Shown here: positions 1 through 9,286 of the stretch, one piece after another | Position numbering within the stretch: the first letter of the stretch is position 1 | How the letters are laid out: each line of letters begins with the position of its first letter | From: Clarkia xantiana subsp. parviflora | Taxonomy: Eukaryota > Streptophyta > Magnoliopsida > Myrtales > Onagraceae | Direction: 5' to 3' | Assembly: GCA_036873135.1 (NCBI GenBank) | Contig: JAPTYO010000011.1 | Span: 5,130,298-5,194,297, forward strand | Length of the DNA stretch: 64,000 nucleotides | Made by a program: the position numbers and the translations under genes | Notes under the pieces: model-generated | Seen by the model: the letters and a program-made list of their open reading frames with translations, nothing else | The model's database searches: none | What the model was told of the DNA's origin: nothing

Positions 1-44
1 ATGCATTTCATGTCTAATCTAATAATTTCTGAATATGTTTGTAG

Positions 45-2698
45 TTGGACTACGCAATCTTCGACTGTATTGACATATACAAACAACCTGCTTTTGATCA
101 TCCTCTCTTAAAAAATCATAAAATACAGGTTCATCTTTTAATAATTTTAATGGTCAAAGTTTATCTAAAGATTTTGCTATCAACTCAAAAATTATGTGAA
201 TATCTTAATGGTGCAGTTGGAACCATCTCGATTACCTAGTCAAGCGGGAAAAAAAACTTTACATCGCAGTGTCGGATTTGGTGCTCTTTCTCCGGGTTGT
301 CCAGATGGAACTGTTCCGATTCGTAGAACCACTAAAAAAGATCTTATAAGGGAGCAGTCGGTTGAAAATATACAAATTTCCAACTTTTACCCCAAAAGCC
401 CAAATGCAAATTCAAACATTACTAGTGTAAGGTTTTTACTTTGTACATGACCCATCTTTAACATCACCTTGACATTTTTTATGCCTAACAAATTAAGTTA
501 TTATATGTAGTTTGCAACATTATCCATATTATACAAAGATCAGAAGCCATTTCTTGGAGCAGAAACATATATTAATACTCAACAACCGCAAACCTATCCA
601 GGTGAAGCTAGTGGAGCTCAAGTTTGGATTTTCAATGCCAGTGATGATGGAACTGTAGTCAATGGCATTAGCGCGGGATGGTTGGTAAGTTGATTTATTA
701 ATACAAGATCATGCAAGCTTTTTTGAAAACAATGTGCAATTTTTTTTTACTCAAATAACAACCTTATAAAATACAAATACTAAAATGTCACAAAAATTTA
801 GCAAATTACAAAAATAATCATCGCCACTGTTTGAAATCTGAGTCGTTGTTCATAACAACGGCTCTTCCCACCATTTTTTTGGGGGGATGACGTCGCTTTT
901 CCGAACAAAGGCGCCCAATGCCTTTATTTATTTAATTTTTTAATATGGTTTATATAATTTTATATTTTTTTTTCTAATACACTATTTGATCGAGTGTACA
1001 TTTAGCTGAGTTAATTCTAGAGGACAAAACAGTTACCCTGAAGGATAACATTGTTCAACAATTTTACCCTCTAGGATTAATCCGGCCAAATTGTACGTCT
1101 AATCAATATGGTTTTAAAAATTAGGATTTATGATTTTTTAAAACCCTATTGTGTTTGGTGAACGGTTATGAGTAGGTAAATCGTAGAGGGTAAAACTGTT
1201 TTAACAACCCAGCCAAACAGTACACCAAAACTAATAGGATAATTTTAGAAGAAAAAAAACATAAACCATTTACATTTTTTGCTAGTATAAACCATTTATA
1301 TTAAAAACTAAAAATTAAGAAAAAAATGACTCAAAACAGCAGTGTTGCCTCATAAAAAAGGTGGTGCCATTGCTTTTTTTAGAAAGCGGCGATAATTATT
1401 TTCATATTTTAGTATTTGACTTATTCCTATTTGAATAAAAAAAATCAACAATGTGCCATCAAAGTAAGCCATTTCAACAAATAACCAAAGTCAGGTTAAC
1501 TGATTCCAGGTTTTTTTTGTAATAGAATTGCCTTCCTAGCTAGCTAATACTAACAAAAATTAATTGATATAGTTTTGTAAATAATCCTTCTAGCCGGCTC
1601 TTAAAATAATTTAGCTATAATAGCTAATATACGCTTAATTATGATCTGTTTTATTTATATTATTACTTTAAACTAGCTCATATGTATTATATACCACATA
1701 AATACTTAGGTGGACTCACAGTTTTATGGTGATGGTCGAACGTATTATACAGCTTCATGGGTGGTAAGTATTTTTTAATTGTTTATCATCAATTTTTTTG
1801 GAATATATATATATATATATATAATGTAAGAAACACTTGACAGAAAGAAGAGGAATCTGGACCAGTTGGCTGCTTTAATTTACGGTGTTCTGGTTTCGTA
1901 CAAGTCAGTCAAACAAATCCTCTCGGATTTCTTCTTAAAGATGTCTCTAAGTACGACGGTCCTTTATGGGATATGCGGACTGCTATTGAATGGGTATGAT
2001 TAAATAATAACTTTCAATATTTATTATTTATTATACAAAAATGAGTTAAACTAACATAAAATTGATTTAAATTCAAGTTTATTTGACGTCGATATCAAGT
2101 TAGAAAATAAATAATATATTAAATAAAAAAAATAAACAATTAGTGTTTCTTACACATATCTAATATTCCCGATCCAACGGGTAAGGAATCAACTTTATAT
2201 TAAGTCAATTTCATTTTTATCAAACCCTAACCCTACATAAAATATTAGCTAGAAAATTGTCATTTAATGTTACCCTTTTGATGTTGGCGTATAATATTGA
2301 TAATCTCTCCTTATTTTATAATTTAGGACCGTGATACGGGTAATTGGTGGTTAATTGTCGGTGAACAAAACTTTCAAGTGGGTTACTGGCCGCGTGAGAT
2401 CCTTCCACAATTAGGTCATGGTGCTAATAGCCTGCATTTCGGAGGAGTTGTGAAATCTATTCCTAATCAGTTAAGTCCTCCGATGGGATCCGGAATATCA
2501 GAGGAATGTCATTTTAGTCATACTACATTTTTCAGCAACGTTGTCTATTATATTCATTATTACGGCCAAACTATTCCCGTTGATAATGATACAATCAAAT
2601 ATGTAGATTGTGATAATTATAAACTTCTTCCTTCTTGCAAACCCATTGATAGTTTTAAATATTACTTTATGTATGGAGGGCCTAGAGGGACATGTTAA
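45..2698 (+). CDS. Neprosin-family protein 1 (exons 2-7; 5' end outside window)
   Basis: Six exons join in one frame with GT-AG introns: 45-128, 217-426, 511-684, 1710-1763, 1844-1993 and 2327-2698 (TAA). They give about 347 residues; the signal-peptide exon should lie just before base 1, by analogy with the paralogue at 23675. Exon 2 carries the neprosin activation-domain motif [12 protein letters not shown], exon 3 [10 protein letters not shown], and exons 4-7 the catalytic domain ([40 protein letters not shown]). Neprosins are secreted glutamic endopeptidases that cleave after proline; many plant members have unknown roles. The first catalytic-type Glu (in GEASGAQ) is present. The segment that, from memory, is EWGG in active neprosin reads LHFGG, so activity is uncertain. 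Intron 4 is 1025 bp, against 96 bp in the paralogue, because of an inserted foldback element. No stop or frameshift is seen in the exons. Confidence 0.85.
738..1446. mobile_element. Foldback (MITE-like) element in intron 4 of neprosin gene 1
   Basis: A 709-bp insertion whose ends form imperfect inverted repeats: ACTCAAATAAC with AATACTAAAAT on the left, and the inverse AGTATTTGACTTATTCC with TTTGAATAAAA on the right. It is flanked by the direct repeat AACAATGTGC at 728-737 and 1447-1456, a 9-10 bp target duplication of the kind Mutator-like transposases leave. No open frame is seen. The paralogous intron at 24779-24874 lacks it, so it arrived after the two genes separated. Confidence 0.6.
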
Positions 2699-3300
2699 AA
2701 TAATGTTGATAATTTATGGATTAATAAATATTGTTTAGATTATGCATTACATTCCAATAAAAGTGTCTAATTTTATTTTCTGCGGTAGTGAAGCAAAATA
2801 CATGATGTGAGGCAACTTGGCTTGGGTAGAGGCACTGCAGGTTCATCAGGGTGAAGCTAAAGGAAGTTAGATGACCACTTTTGGAAATCTAGTAACGAAT
2901 AACAATTTAGTTCGCATGTGTCTACTTTCGCTTCCTTTTTGCAGGAGTAGTTAGGCCGAAAAAATGTTTGTACATGATGGTACACACAGTTGTTATTAAC
3001 TGTCATTTTGAATGCTGCAACGGTTGTGATTATTTAGTACAGTATTGGTGACATTAGTTAAAATATATGTAGCGTGTTTTTGAATGGTTTTTTTAGACGT
3101 TCAGTGCCTGCGACCATGAACTTATTTATCAACGAGTTTTAACATGTAACTACAGCAACTTATGCTCGCATACAAACTTACACTTTGTCAGAAAGGTGAA
3201 AAAAGGGACAAATTTTGCAGCAAAAGCAGCACTGATAAAGCCAAAACAGAATCACTAAAACACAAGGTACTACACCCAGTCTAACCAAAAAAAAAAAACC
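2699..3300. other. 3' flank of neprosin gene 1, no gene seen
   Basis: AT-rich sequence following the stop codon; the 3' UTR and polyadenylation signal probably lie in the first 200 bases. Nothing else is recognised. Confidence 0.5.
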
Positions 3301-3309
3301 AACAATGAC

Positions 3310-4025
3310 TACAACAACCGCAAGCCATATATCAACGAGTGTATATGCTGGAAACCAAAGTACTGTCAACACAAACATCAAAGTGAACGAACATGCCCGG
3401 AGATAATTCGTTCGCCAAGTAAAAATTGTTCCATGCTTTCCTAAACTCGTATCGCAATTTGTATCCTCCAGGGGATTGGCAGGTCTGAATTCCACCCATA
3501 CTCTCCACTTTGTTCCGAGACGATCTATAGTATCCACTTCTCTCAACCGGTCATAACCATTGGCCATGGTAAAGCTCGTTGGAATGTTCTTCAAATGTTG
3601 AATATTTTTAGGCACGTATACAGAAAACAAGTAAACATTACTCAATCGGACACAACACAAAGTTATAGATGTTACTTACGCATCTTGTCTTGCTAGTGGT
3701 TAATTTGATGTCGCAGTGAACCCCACCTCCGCCGCCAACATTACCCTCACCTAATAGAAAAAACTTCACCATTATGTAGCCAACCTTCCTAACCATATTA
3801 ACAGTCTTCTACGTCAACATGATGTTGTTTTAGAAATCCACGTTCATTATACAGTTCAATGTCGAAAATGTCGTCATCCCCCAGTTTGAAGCGAATCGTA
3901 TATCCAAGGGCCAGGTAGACATCGTGTGCAAACTGACTCCAACCCACAGTAATGTTGTAGTAGTGAGGTATCTCGTTGTCGGAGTGTGGTTTTTTTTTTT
4001 TGGCACTTTCACTCCCTACATATAA
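3310..4025 (-). pseudogene. Broken B3-domain (REM-like) gene
   Basis: Read on the minus strand, three pieces resemble plant B3 DNA-binding domains. The upstream piece (about 3990-3815) contains VGWSQFAHD, LGYTIRFKLGDDD and FDIELYNERG, the typical second half of a B3 domain, and ends in a stop. A second piece (about 3620-3470) contains VPKNIQ, NIPTSFTMANGY and GTKWRVWVEF, the first half of another. A third (about 3470-3315) contains FRKAWNNFYLANELSPGMFVHFDV, again second-half-like, but one frame away from the second piece. B3 proteins are nuclear transcription factors. The frameshift and the lack of a joining frame suggest a pseudogene, although an unrecognised intron (a good GTAAGT donor at about 3680 on this strand) could explain part of the break. 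Confidence 0.5.
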
Positions 4026-4221
4026 TCTTCCTCATAACTTTCCACATCATTCATCAAACGCAGTTTGTACCAACGTTGTGTAACCATTCAGTAATTTCCC
4101 GTGGCAGTATCTACAGTTAAAAGTGTCGACATATGTTCATGTTTGTGAATCCCCAAACTAAGATGACTACTGTATATAGCCTACGACTAAACAAAATGTA
4201 AAATCAGCCTTATGTTCTTAG

Positions 4222-4820
4222 TGTTAGATTACGAGGACTAATCACTACGGATACTATAAACAAGGTACATGCTAGTAATATCAATTACGCAGCGGAAGTT
4301 TCACACATACCTTTAAGATGATCCGTAGACCCAAGATCTTCTCGATAAGGAGTTCATGATCCTCCGGTCGGGACCCGTAGAGGTTCTTGTTAGAGAAGCC
4401 CTACGTGGTGCAGCTCCACAGCAAAGCCTCTGATCGATTCTTGGCACAGGGACAGATCTCTGGAGAGTTTGCTCGAAAGCAATTTGGCACACCTTCGGTG
4501 AGGTAAGGGGTTTGGCCGAACTATGTATTATGGGACGAGGGTTTTTCTCTCTAAAACTCTCTTGTGAGGGAATTATGATTAACCCTAAAATATTTCCTTA
4601 CACCTCTTATTTATAGGAGTAAAGTGGACAAAAGTCCCATTTACCCTCACTATAAGTTTCGGCCGGCCATTAGTATAGGGAGGCCCAATTTTGGGCCTCT
4701 CATGTCAATTGGGATTTGGGTCTAGCCCAATTACCCTAATGTGACATTTACCCAAGTTCATTAGGTAAACTATACATATTATGGGCTACCAATTACAACG
4801 CCCATCCCCATATGCTTACA
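4222..4820 (-). repeat. LTR copy, reverse orientation (left palindrome arm)
   Basis: A 599-bp copy of the LTR family also found at 32926-33500, 41018-41625, 42293-42889, 60173-60777 and 62117-62712. Shared blocks are the R/U5 sequence around CGCAGCGGAAG, the ATGATCCTCCGGTCGG block, the TATA block (TTATTTATAGGAG on the plus strand), GTGGACAAAAGTCC and AGGCCCAATTTTGGGCCT. Confidence 0.75.
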
Positions 4821-5276
4821 GCTCCCACTCGCCGGAATGGGAGGGTGCCTGTTAATGTATTGTTGTCCAAATCCGCATCAACATTTCTCCCTTTTGATCT
4901 GCTTCGTGCTTCCGAATAGTTCATACGAGGTTTGTCGTGCGACCGGCGGATACGACAGGCATCGTGCTACTCATCTGTTAGGAGTGTTGTAGCGCCCGCG
5001 GAACGTTGATTCCCTTTTCTCCAATCAACCTGTTATGAACAACATATTGGAGAATTACTGTTGACCAAAGATACAATGCGATACGATTAATTCGTTTTGC
5101 GGGCGCTACAATACTCCTAACAGATGAGTAGCACGATGCCCGTCGTATCCGTCGGTCGCACGGAAAACCTCGTATGAACTGTTCGGAAGCAGGGGCAAGA
5201 TCGGAAGATGGAAATGTTGATGCGATTCGGACAACGATACATTAACAGGCACCCTTCCATTCCGCCGAGTGTGAGC
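4821..5276. repeat. Inverted centre of the palindrome, from an unclassified repeat
   Basis: The left half (4853-5033) matches 52478-52660 (shared blocks TGTATTGTTGTCC, CATACGAGGTTTG, GTAGCGCCCGC, GAACGTTGATTCCCT). The right half (about 5045-5255) is the inverse of 52478-52725, including TTGGAGAATTA and TGTTGACC. The two halves come from the same end of that repeat with slightly different lengths, leaving a loop of only a few dozen bases. Confidence 0.7.
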
Positions 5277-6494
5277 TGTTAACATAAAGTGATAGGGCGC
5301 CGTAAATGGTAGCCCGTTATAATGTATGTGTTACCTGAGACAATTGGGTAAATGTCACATTAGGGTAAGGGTTAAAGGTACTTTTGATACCACATGTTTG
5401 ACCGAATGTGGCTTTTAGTACTAGATGTTTAGTTTTGTATACTTTTGGTACCAAACGTTTGAAAAAATGTGGCTTTTGGTACATCCGTTAGTTGACCGTT
5501 TGTTTTGGCCGTTAAATGACATGTGCAAGTCACGTGATCGACTCTAAACTTTTAATTTGTTCAGTTTAGTCCCTCAAATATATTCCTAACTTTTATTTTG
5601 TTTAACTTAGTCATAACACTTCAAAATCAGACCCAATTAAACCAATCGAATTCAATTGACATAGCCCCATTTAGGTCAAATTTACCCAATTGGAGATAGG
5701 TCCCAATTGGGTTCGCTTTTGAAGCTTTAGGACTAAATTAAACAAAATAAAGTTATGAATATATTTGAGGGAGTAAATTGAACAAAATTAAAAGTTTAGA
5801 GTCGATCACGTGACTTGCACATGTCATTTACCGGCTAAAACTAACGGCCAACCAACGGATGTACCAAAAGTCACATTTTTTCAAACGTTTGGTAACAAAA
5901 GTATACAAACTAAACATCCAGTACTAAAAGTCACATTCGGTCAAACATGTGGTATGAAAAGTACCTTTAACCCTTAGGGTAATTGGGCCAGTCCTAAATC
6001 CCAATTGACATGAGAGGCCCAAATATTGGGCCTCCCACATACAAGTCCGGGCGAAATATGTTAGTAGGGGCAAAGTGGACTTTTGTCCACTTTGCTCCTC
6101 CTATATAAAGGGATTGTTAGGGGTTTTTCACTAGTGATTCATAACTCCTCTTTAGAGTGACTTAAGAGAAAAAATCCTCCTCCCTAAAAACTAGTTTCGG
6201 CTGAACCTACTCCATCACCTAGGGTGTGCCAATTTTCTTTCGAGCAAACACTCCGAAGATCTGTCCCCGTTGAAGAACTGATCAGAGGATTTTCTGTGGA
6301 GCTTACACCACGTAGGACTTCTCTAACAAGAACTTCTACGGGTTCCGTCCGGCGGATCGTGAATTCTCTCCACAAAGATCTTGGGCAACGAAAAACTAAT
6401 AAGGTATGTGCGAATTCTTCCGCTGCGTAATTATGATTACTAGCACGTACATGAATTTAGTGTTTCTGTATTATTACGTCCCCGTAATCCAACA
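5277..6494 (+). repeat. LTR copy, forward orientation (right palindrome arm)
   Basis: Runs from TGTTAACATAAAG to CGTAATCCAACA; about 604 bp once the MITE and its target duplication are removed. It keeps the stem-loop AAGTGGAC-TTTT-GTCCACTT at 6073-6092 just upstream of a TATA-like TATATAAAGG at about 6102. The short frames inside (for example around 6224-6430) are not genes. Confidence 0.75.
5369..5973. mobile_element. Mutator-type MITE with 9-bp target duplication
   Basis: A 605-bp non-coding element with long terminal inverted repeats from GGGTTAAAGGTAC to GTACCTTTAACCC, so nearly the whole element folds back. It is flanked by the perfect 9-bp duplication TTAGGGTAA at 5360-5368 and 5974-5982. 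Nine-base duplications are the mark of Mutator-like transposases. Relatives in this window lie at 17065, 49980 and 51422. Confidence 0.85.
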
Positions 6495-7480
6495 CTTTAA
6501 TATTAACCGAAAAAGAGATGTCTTTTCCCAAAAGACATGTCTTTTCCCAAAAGACATGTCTTTTTGCCTAAGACATAACACGGTTAAATATGTTGCGCAG
6601 ATTTGTATGTCATTCGCATGCTTGAATCGGTTGAATAATTAAGCATTTCTAAAAAAATCGTTGATCAAACTATCCCTCATTAAACTAAGCTAATGACAAA
6701 AAAACCACTGTAGATTATTTTGGTAATACTTTTGTATTTATTTAAATTAATATAAATTATTATTTAGAATCTTAGATAGTTAGATAGAGTCTTAGATATA
6801 CACTTAAGTGAGAGGTGCAACAAACATTTTTCATACTTAAATGAGAGGGTGTGAAATTTACCTACATACTATAATATTCACTATATTTGTACAAATTATA
6901 TAAAGTTGAGGGGGTGCGACTACACCCCTTCAAATACATGTAGGTCCGCCCCTGGTCAAGGTCCAACGATTCGATTTCGATCGTTGTAATCTGATCCCGT
7001 CTCTTACCCTTTTAGTTATTGCATACTCTCTAATACATACTTAAGATTTGAAGATGTTACTGCTGATTGATACCATGGACATTATGTCTTTATTTTTCCT
7101 AGTTTTGATTTCCTTTGCTGGGATTTTCCTGATTTGCATTTCCATCTGCTTAATCAGTAGTCAATAATCTATGTAATTGCAAAAACTATTATTTATGTTG
7201 TATCAATGGTGTCTAGTTGGTTTCAGTTTGCATTTGGCCATCAAATATCCTGTTTTTTGCTCATAACTGCATCAAGAGTATTTTTTTCTCTATCCTGAAC
7301 TGCCTCCTTTATTCTTCTATGTTAATCATGCTGTATCTTATGGGTCTTCTCTGTAATCATGTTGATATGCACATATCACACTCTTCATTGCTGCTTGAAT
7401 TCTTGACTAAGACAAAATCCATTTTTCATGCTTGAACTTATACTTAGATCCAAATCATCTTAGAAAAAACAAAGTATTCT
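6495..7480. other. AT-rich stretch without a recognised gene
   Basis: Contains three tandem runs of the 16-bp palindrome AAAAGACATGTCTTTT or close variants at about 6520-6575. At about 6905-6955, minus strand, there is a CAGGGGCGGACC end of the sort seen on some plant hAT elements. The open frames at 6406-6642 and 7217-7435 are low-complexity and have no codon-like signal. Confidence 0.4.
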
Positions 7481-7499
7481 AGTAGTCGGTATGTAAATT

Positions 7500-7730
7500 A
7501 AGGAACTGCAGTGTATGTGATTTGTGTGGGTTGTAATAGTGAGATCGGTCATGAACCGACTCTGCTATGATTTTTTTAATAAAAATAATAGGTTCAGAAC
7601 CGGTTCTGTTATGGTTCTATTTTAGGATCTAAAATACGGTTCGGTTCTTGCCTGATATAAAGAACTGGTTAAGCCTAAAATCTAGTTCCGAACCGGTTCG
7701 GCCTAGAACCGAACCATGCCTAGCCCTATT
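7500..7730. repeat. GAACCGGTTC-rich repeat (hAT-like terminal region)
   Basis: Dense copies of GAACCGGTTC and GGTTCGG ending in ACCATGCCTAGCCC. Subterminal arrays like this are common in plant hAT elements and in some LTR leaders. A similar block sits at 8275-8475. No transposase or target duplication could be identified. Confidence 0.35.
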
Positions 7731-7904
7731 GCTGGGAGAAAAGGTGCATACATCATTCTTTTGATGTTACCATTCAAATTTTTTATTTGAAAAATCATAA
7801 AAACAGAGAAACTATTACAAAATAAATAAATCGGTCATTATCGGAAAAATGTGTCATCCATCATATTAATGTATTTTTTAGGGATATTAATGTATTTTTA
7901 TGCA

Positions 7905-8173
7905 GGAAAATGACGTTGACTCCATGATACGAGAAGGCTCCTCCTCCTACAGCCCCTGCTGACACAGATGACGGACACCGAGCCACGGTGATTATGGCCA
8001 GTGTTGGAGGTGGACTAGGTCTGCTGTTACTCCTGATTGTGTTTGGAGTCTTGTGGCACAAGCTCCGAAAGCATCAGCAGACTCTTGCAGCGGCAGAGGG
8101 GGCATTGGAGATGCCGCAGCCTAGAGCAGCCGGACCTGACATGACTCCGGCCAGCAGCAACAACTTGACCTAG
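7905..8173 (+). pseudogene. C-terminal transmembrane exon, copy 1 (unknown family)
   Basis: After an acceptor-like TTATGCAG the sequence encodes a Pro-rich stretch (EKAPPPTAPADTDDGHRA), a hydrophobic helix (GGGLGLLLLLIVFGVLWH), a basic stop-transfer (KLRKHQQ) and a short cytosolic-type tail ending SSNNLT and TAG. This is the design of the last exon of a single-pass plasma-membrane protein. An in-frame TGA at 7925 stands where copy 2 has CGA, and no upstream exons were found, so it is probably a duplicated gene fragment. The family is not recognised. Confidence 0.5.
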
Positions 8174-8274
8174 ATTTAGTTTTAGGTTTCTTACCGGGGC
8201 CGATGAGTTCTTCAGAGGAGCTTCAGAGGGGAGATTTAGGTCTGCGGCGCTAGTTGAAAGAGTAAATTTAGGGT

Positions 8275-8480
8275 AATTTTTTTAGTTTAAATAGGTTCAG
8301 AAAACCGGTTCCGAACCAATTTTGGACCGGTCGAGAACCGCTCCATGTTTATATGTGCAGAACCAAACCATTAGGAACTGGTTTGTACTGAACCGGTTTT
8401 TTTCCGGTTCAGTTCTGGTTCGTTTCCGGTTCAGTTCGGTTTGGCCGAACCGGTTTTTCTGCCCAAACCTAATGTTTACA
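8275..8480. repeat. GAACCGGTT-rich repeat
   Basis: About 200 bp of alternating AACCGGTT and GGTTCAG motifs ending in CCGAACCGGTTTTTCTGCCC. It follows exon copy 1, and a shortened version at about 9200-9245 follows copy 2. The exon and this repeat were therefore duplicated together, with a period near 900 bp. Confidence 0.4.
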
Positions 8481-8817
8481 CAGTGTGATTAAATGTGTTT
8501 ATATACATATGTTTAACTGTTAAAAACATAGTTGATTTATCTCACTTACAAGCAGTGTTATAAGAATCAGATCGAATGCTTAAAGAAAAAGACATGTCTT
8601 TTTTTTTTTTTATTATAAAAACATGTATTTGTTTATTTTACACTATTCTTTAAATCTTTCATAATTCTATCATTTGTTCGGTTTTTGCCCACACTCATTT
8701 TCTATAAATTTAAAATATTCAAATATTTGTAGCATGAGTTAGTTTACGAAGCTAGAAATATGAAAATGCGTGTCAAGACATATCCATGGTATTAATATAT
8801 TTTGATTATGCAGAAAA

Positions 8818-9080
8818 ATGACGTTGACTCCACGATACGAGAAGGCTCCTCCTCCTTCAGCCCATGCTGACACAGATGACGGACACCGAGCCACGGTGAT
8901 TATGGCCATGTTGGAGATGGGCTAGGTCTGCTGTTACTGCTGATTGTGTTTAGAGTCTTGTGGTACAAGCTCCGAAAACATCAGCAGACTCTTGCAACGG
9001 CAGAGGGGGCATTGGAGATGAAGCAGCCTAGAGCAGCCGGACCTGACATTACTCCGGACAGCAGCAACAACTTGACCTAG
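8818..9080 (+). pseudogene. C-terminal transmembrane exon, copy 2 (frameshifted)
   Basis: A diverged duplicate of the exon at 7905, with the same acceptor context (GATTATGCAG) and the same tail and stop (TTGACCTAG). It keeps CGA where copy 1 has TGA, but one base is lost after GTGATTATGGCCA, so the hydrophobic segment goes out of frame. Its downstream sequence (CCGGGGCCGATGAG) matches that of copy 1. Copia element A begins about 165 bp beyond it. Confidence 0.55.
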
Positions 9081-9286
9081 ATTTAGTTTAGGTTTCTTAC
9101 CGGGGCCGATGAGTTCTTCGGAGGAGCTTCATAGGGGAGATTTAGGTCTGCGGCGCTAGTTGAAAGAGTCAATTTAGGGTTTTTTTTTTTTAGTTTAAAT
9201 AGGTTCAGAAAAACCGGTTCTGAACCGGTCGAGAACTGCTCCATTTTTAAAAAGATTCCTCATTCTCTTTAATCAGATCTCTCAGT

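Larger units (their letters stand above)
4222..6494. repeat. Nested 2.27-kb palindrome: inverted LTR / inverted spacer / LTR
   Basis: The outer arms are one LTR family in opposite orientations: 4222-4820 (reverse) and 5277-6494 (forward, interrupted by a MITE). The outer ends are TGTTAGATTACG and CGTAATCCAACA; the inner ends are ATATGCTTACA and TGTTAACATAAAG. The 456-bp centre is itself inverted: 4821-5035 pairs with about 5045-5276. No primer-binding site or polypurine tract adjoins the outer ends, and no convincing target duplication flanks the structure (CTTAG against CTTTA). It therefore behaves as a large foldback unit and not as a normal retrotransposon. RNA read through it would form a long hairpin. 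Confidence 0.75.

Noticed and set aside
4222..6494. A terminal-inverted-repeat DNA transposon
   Set aside because: The arms are LTRs of a Copia family that elsewhere adjoin primer-binding sites, there is no transposase, and the flanks lack a clear target duplication.
6905..6955. hAT element with CAGGGGCGG terminus on the minus strand
   Set aside because: Only one terminus was found; no matching second end, 8-bp duplication or transposase could be identified.
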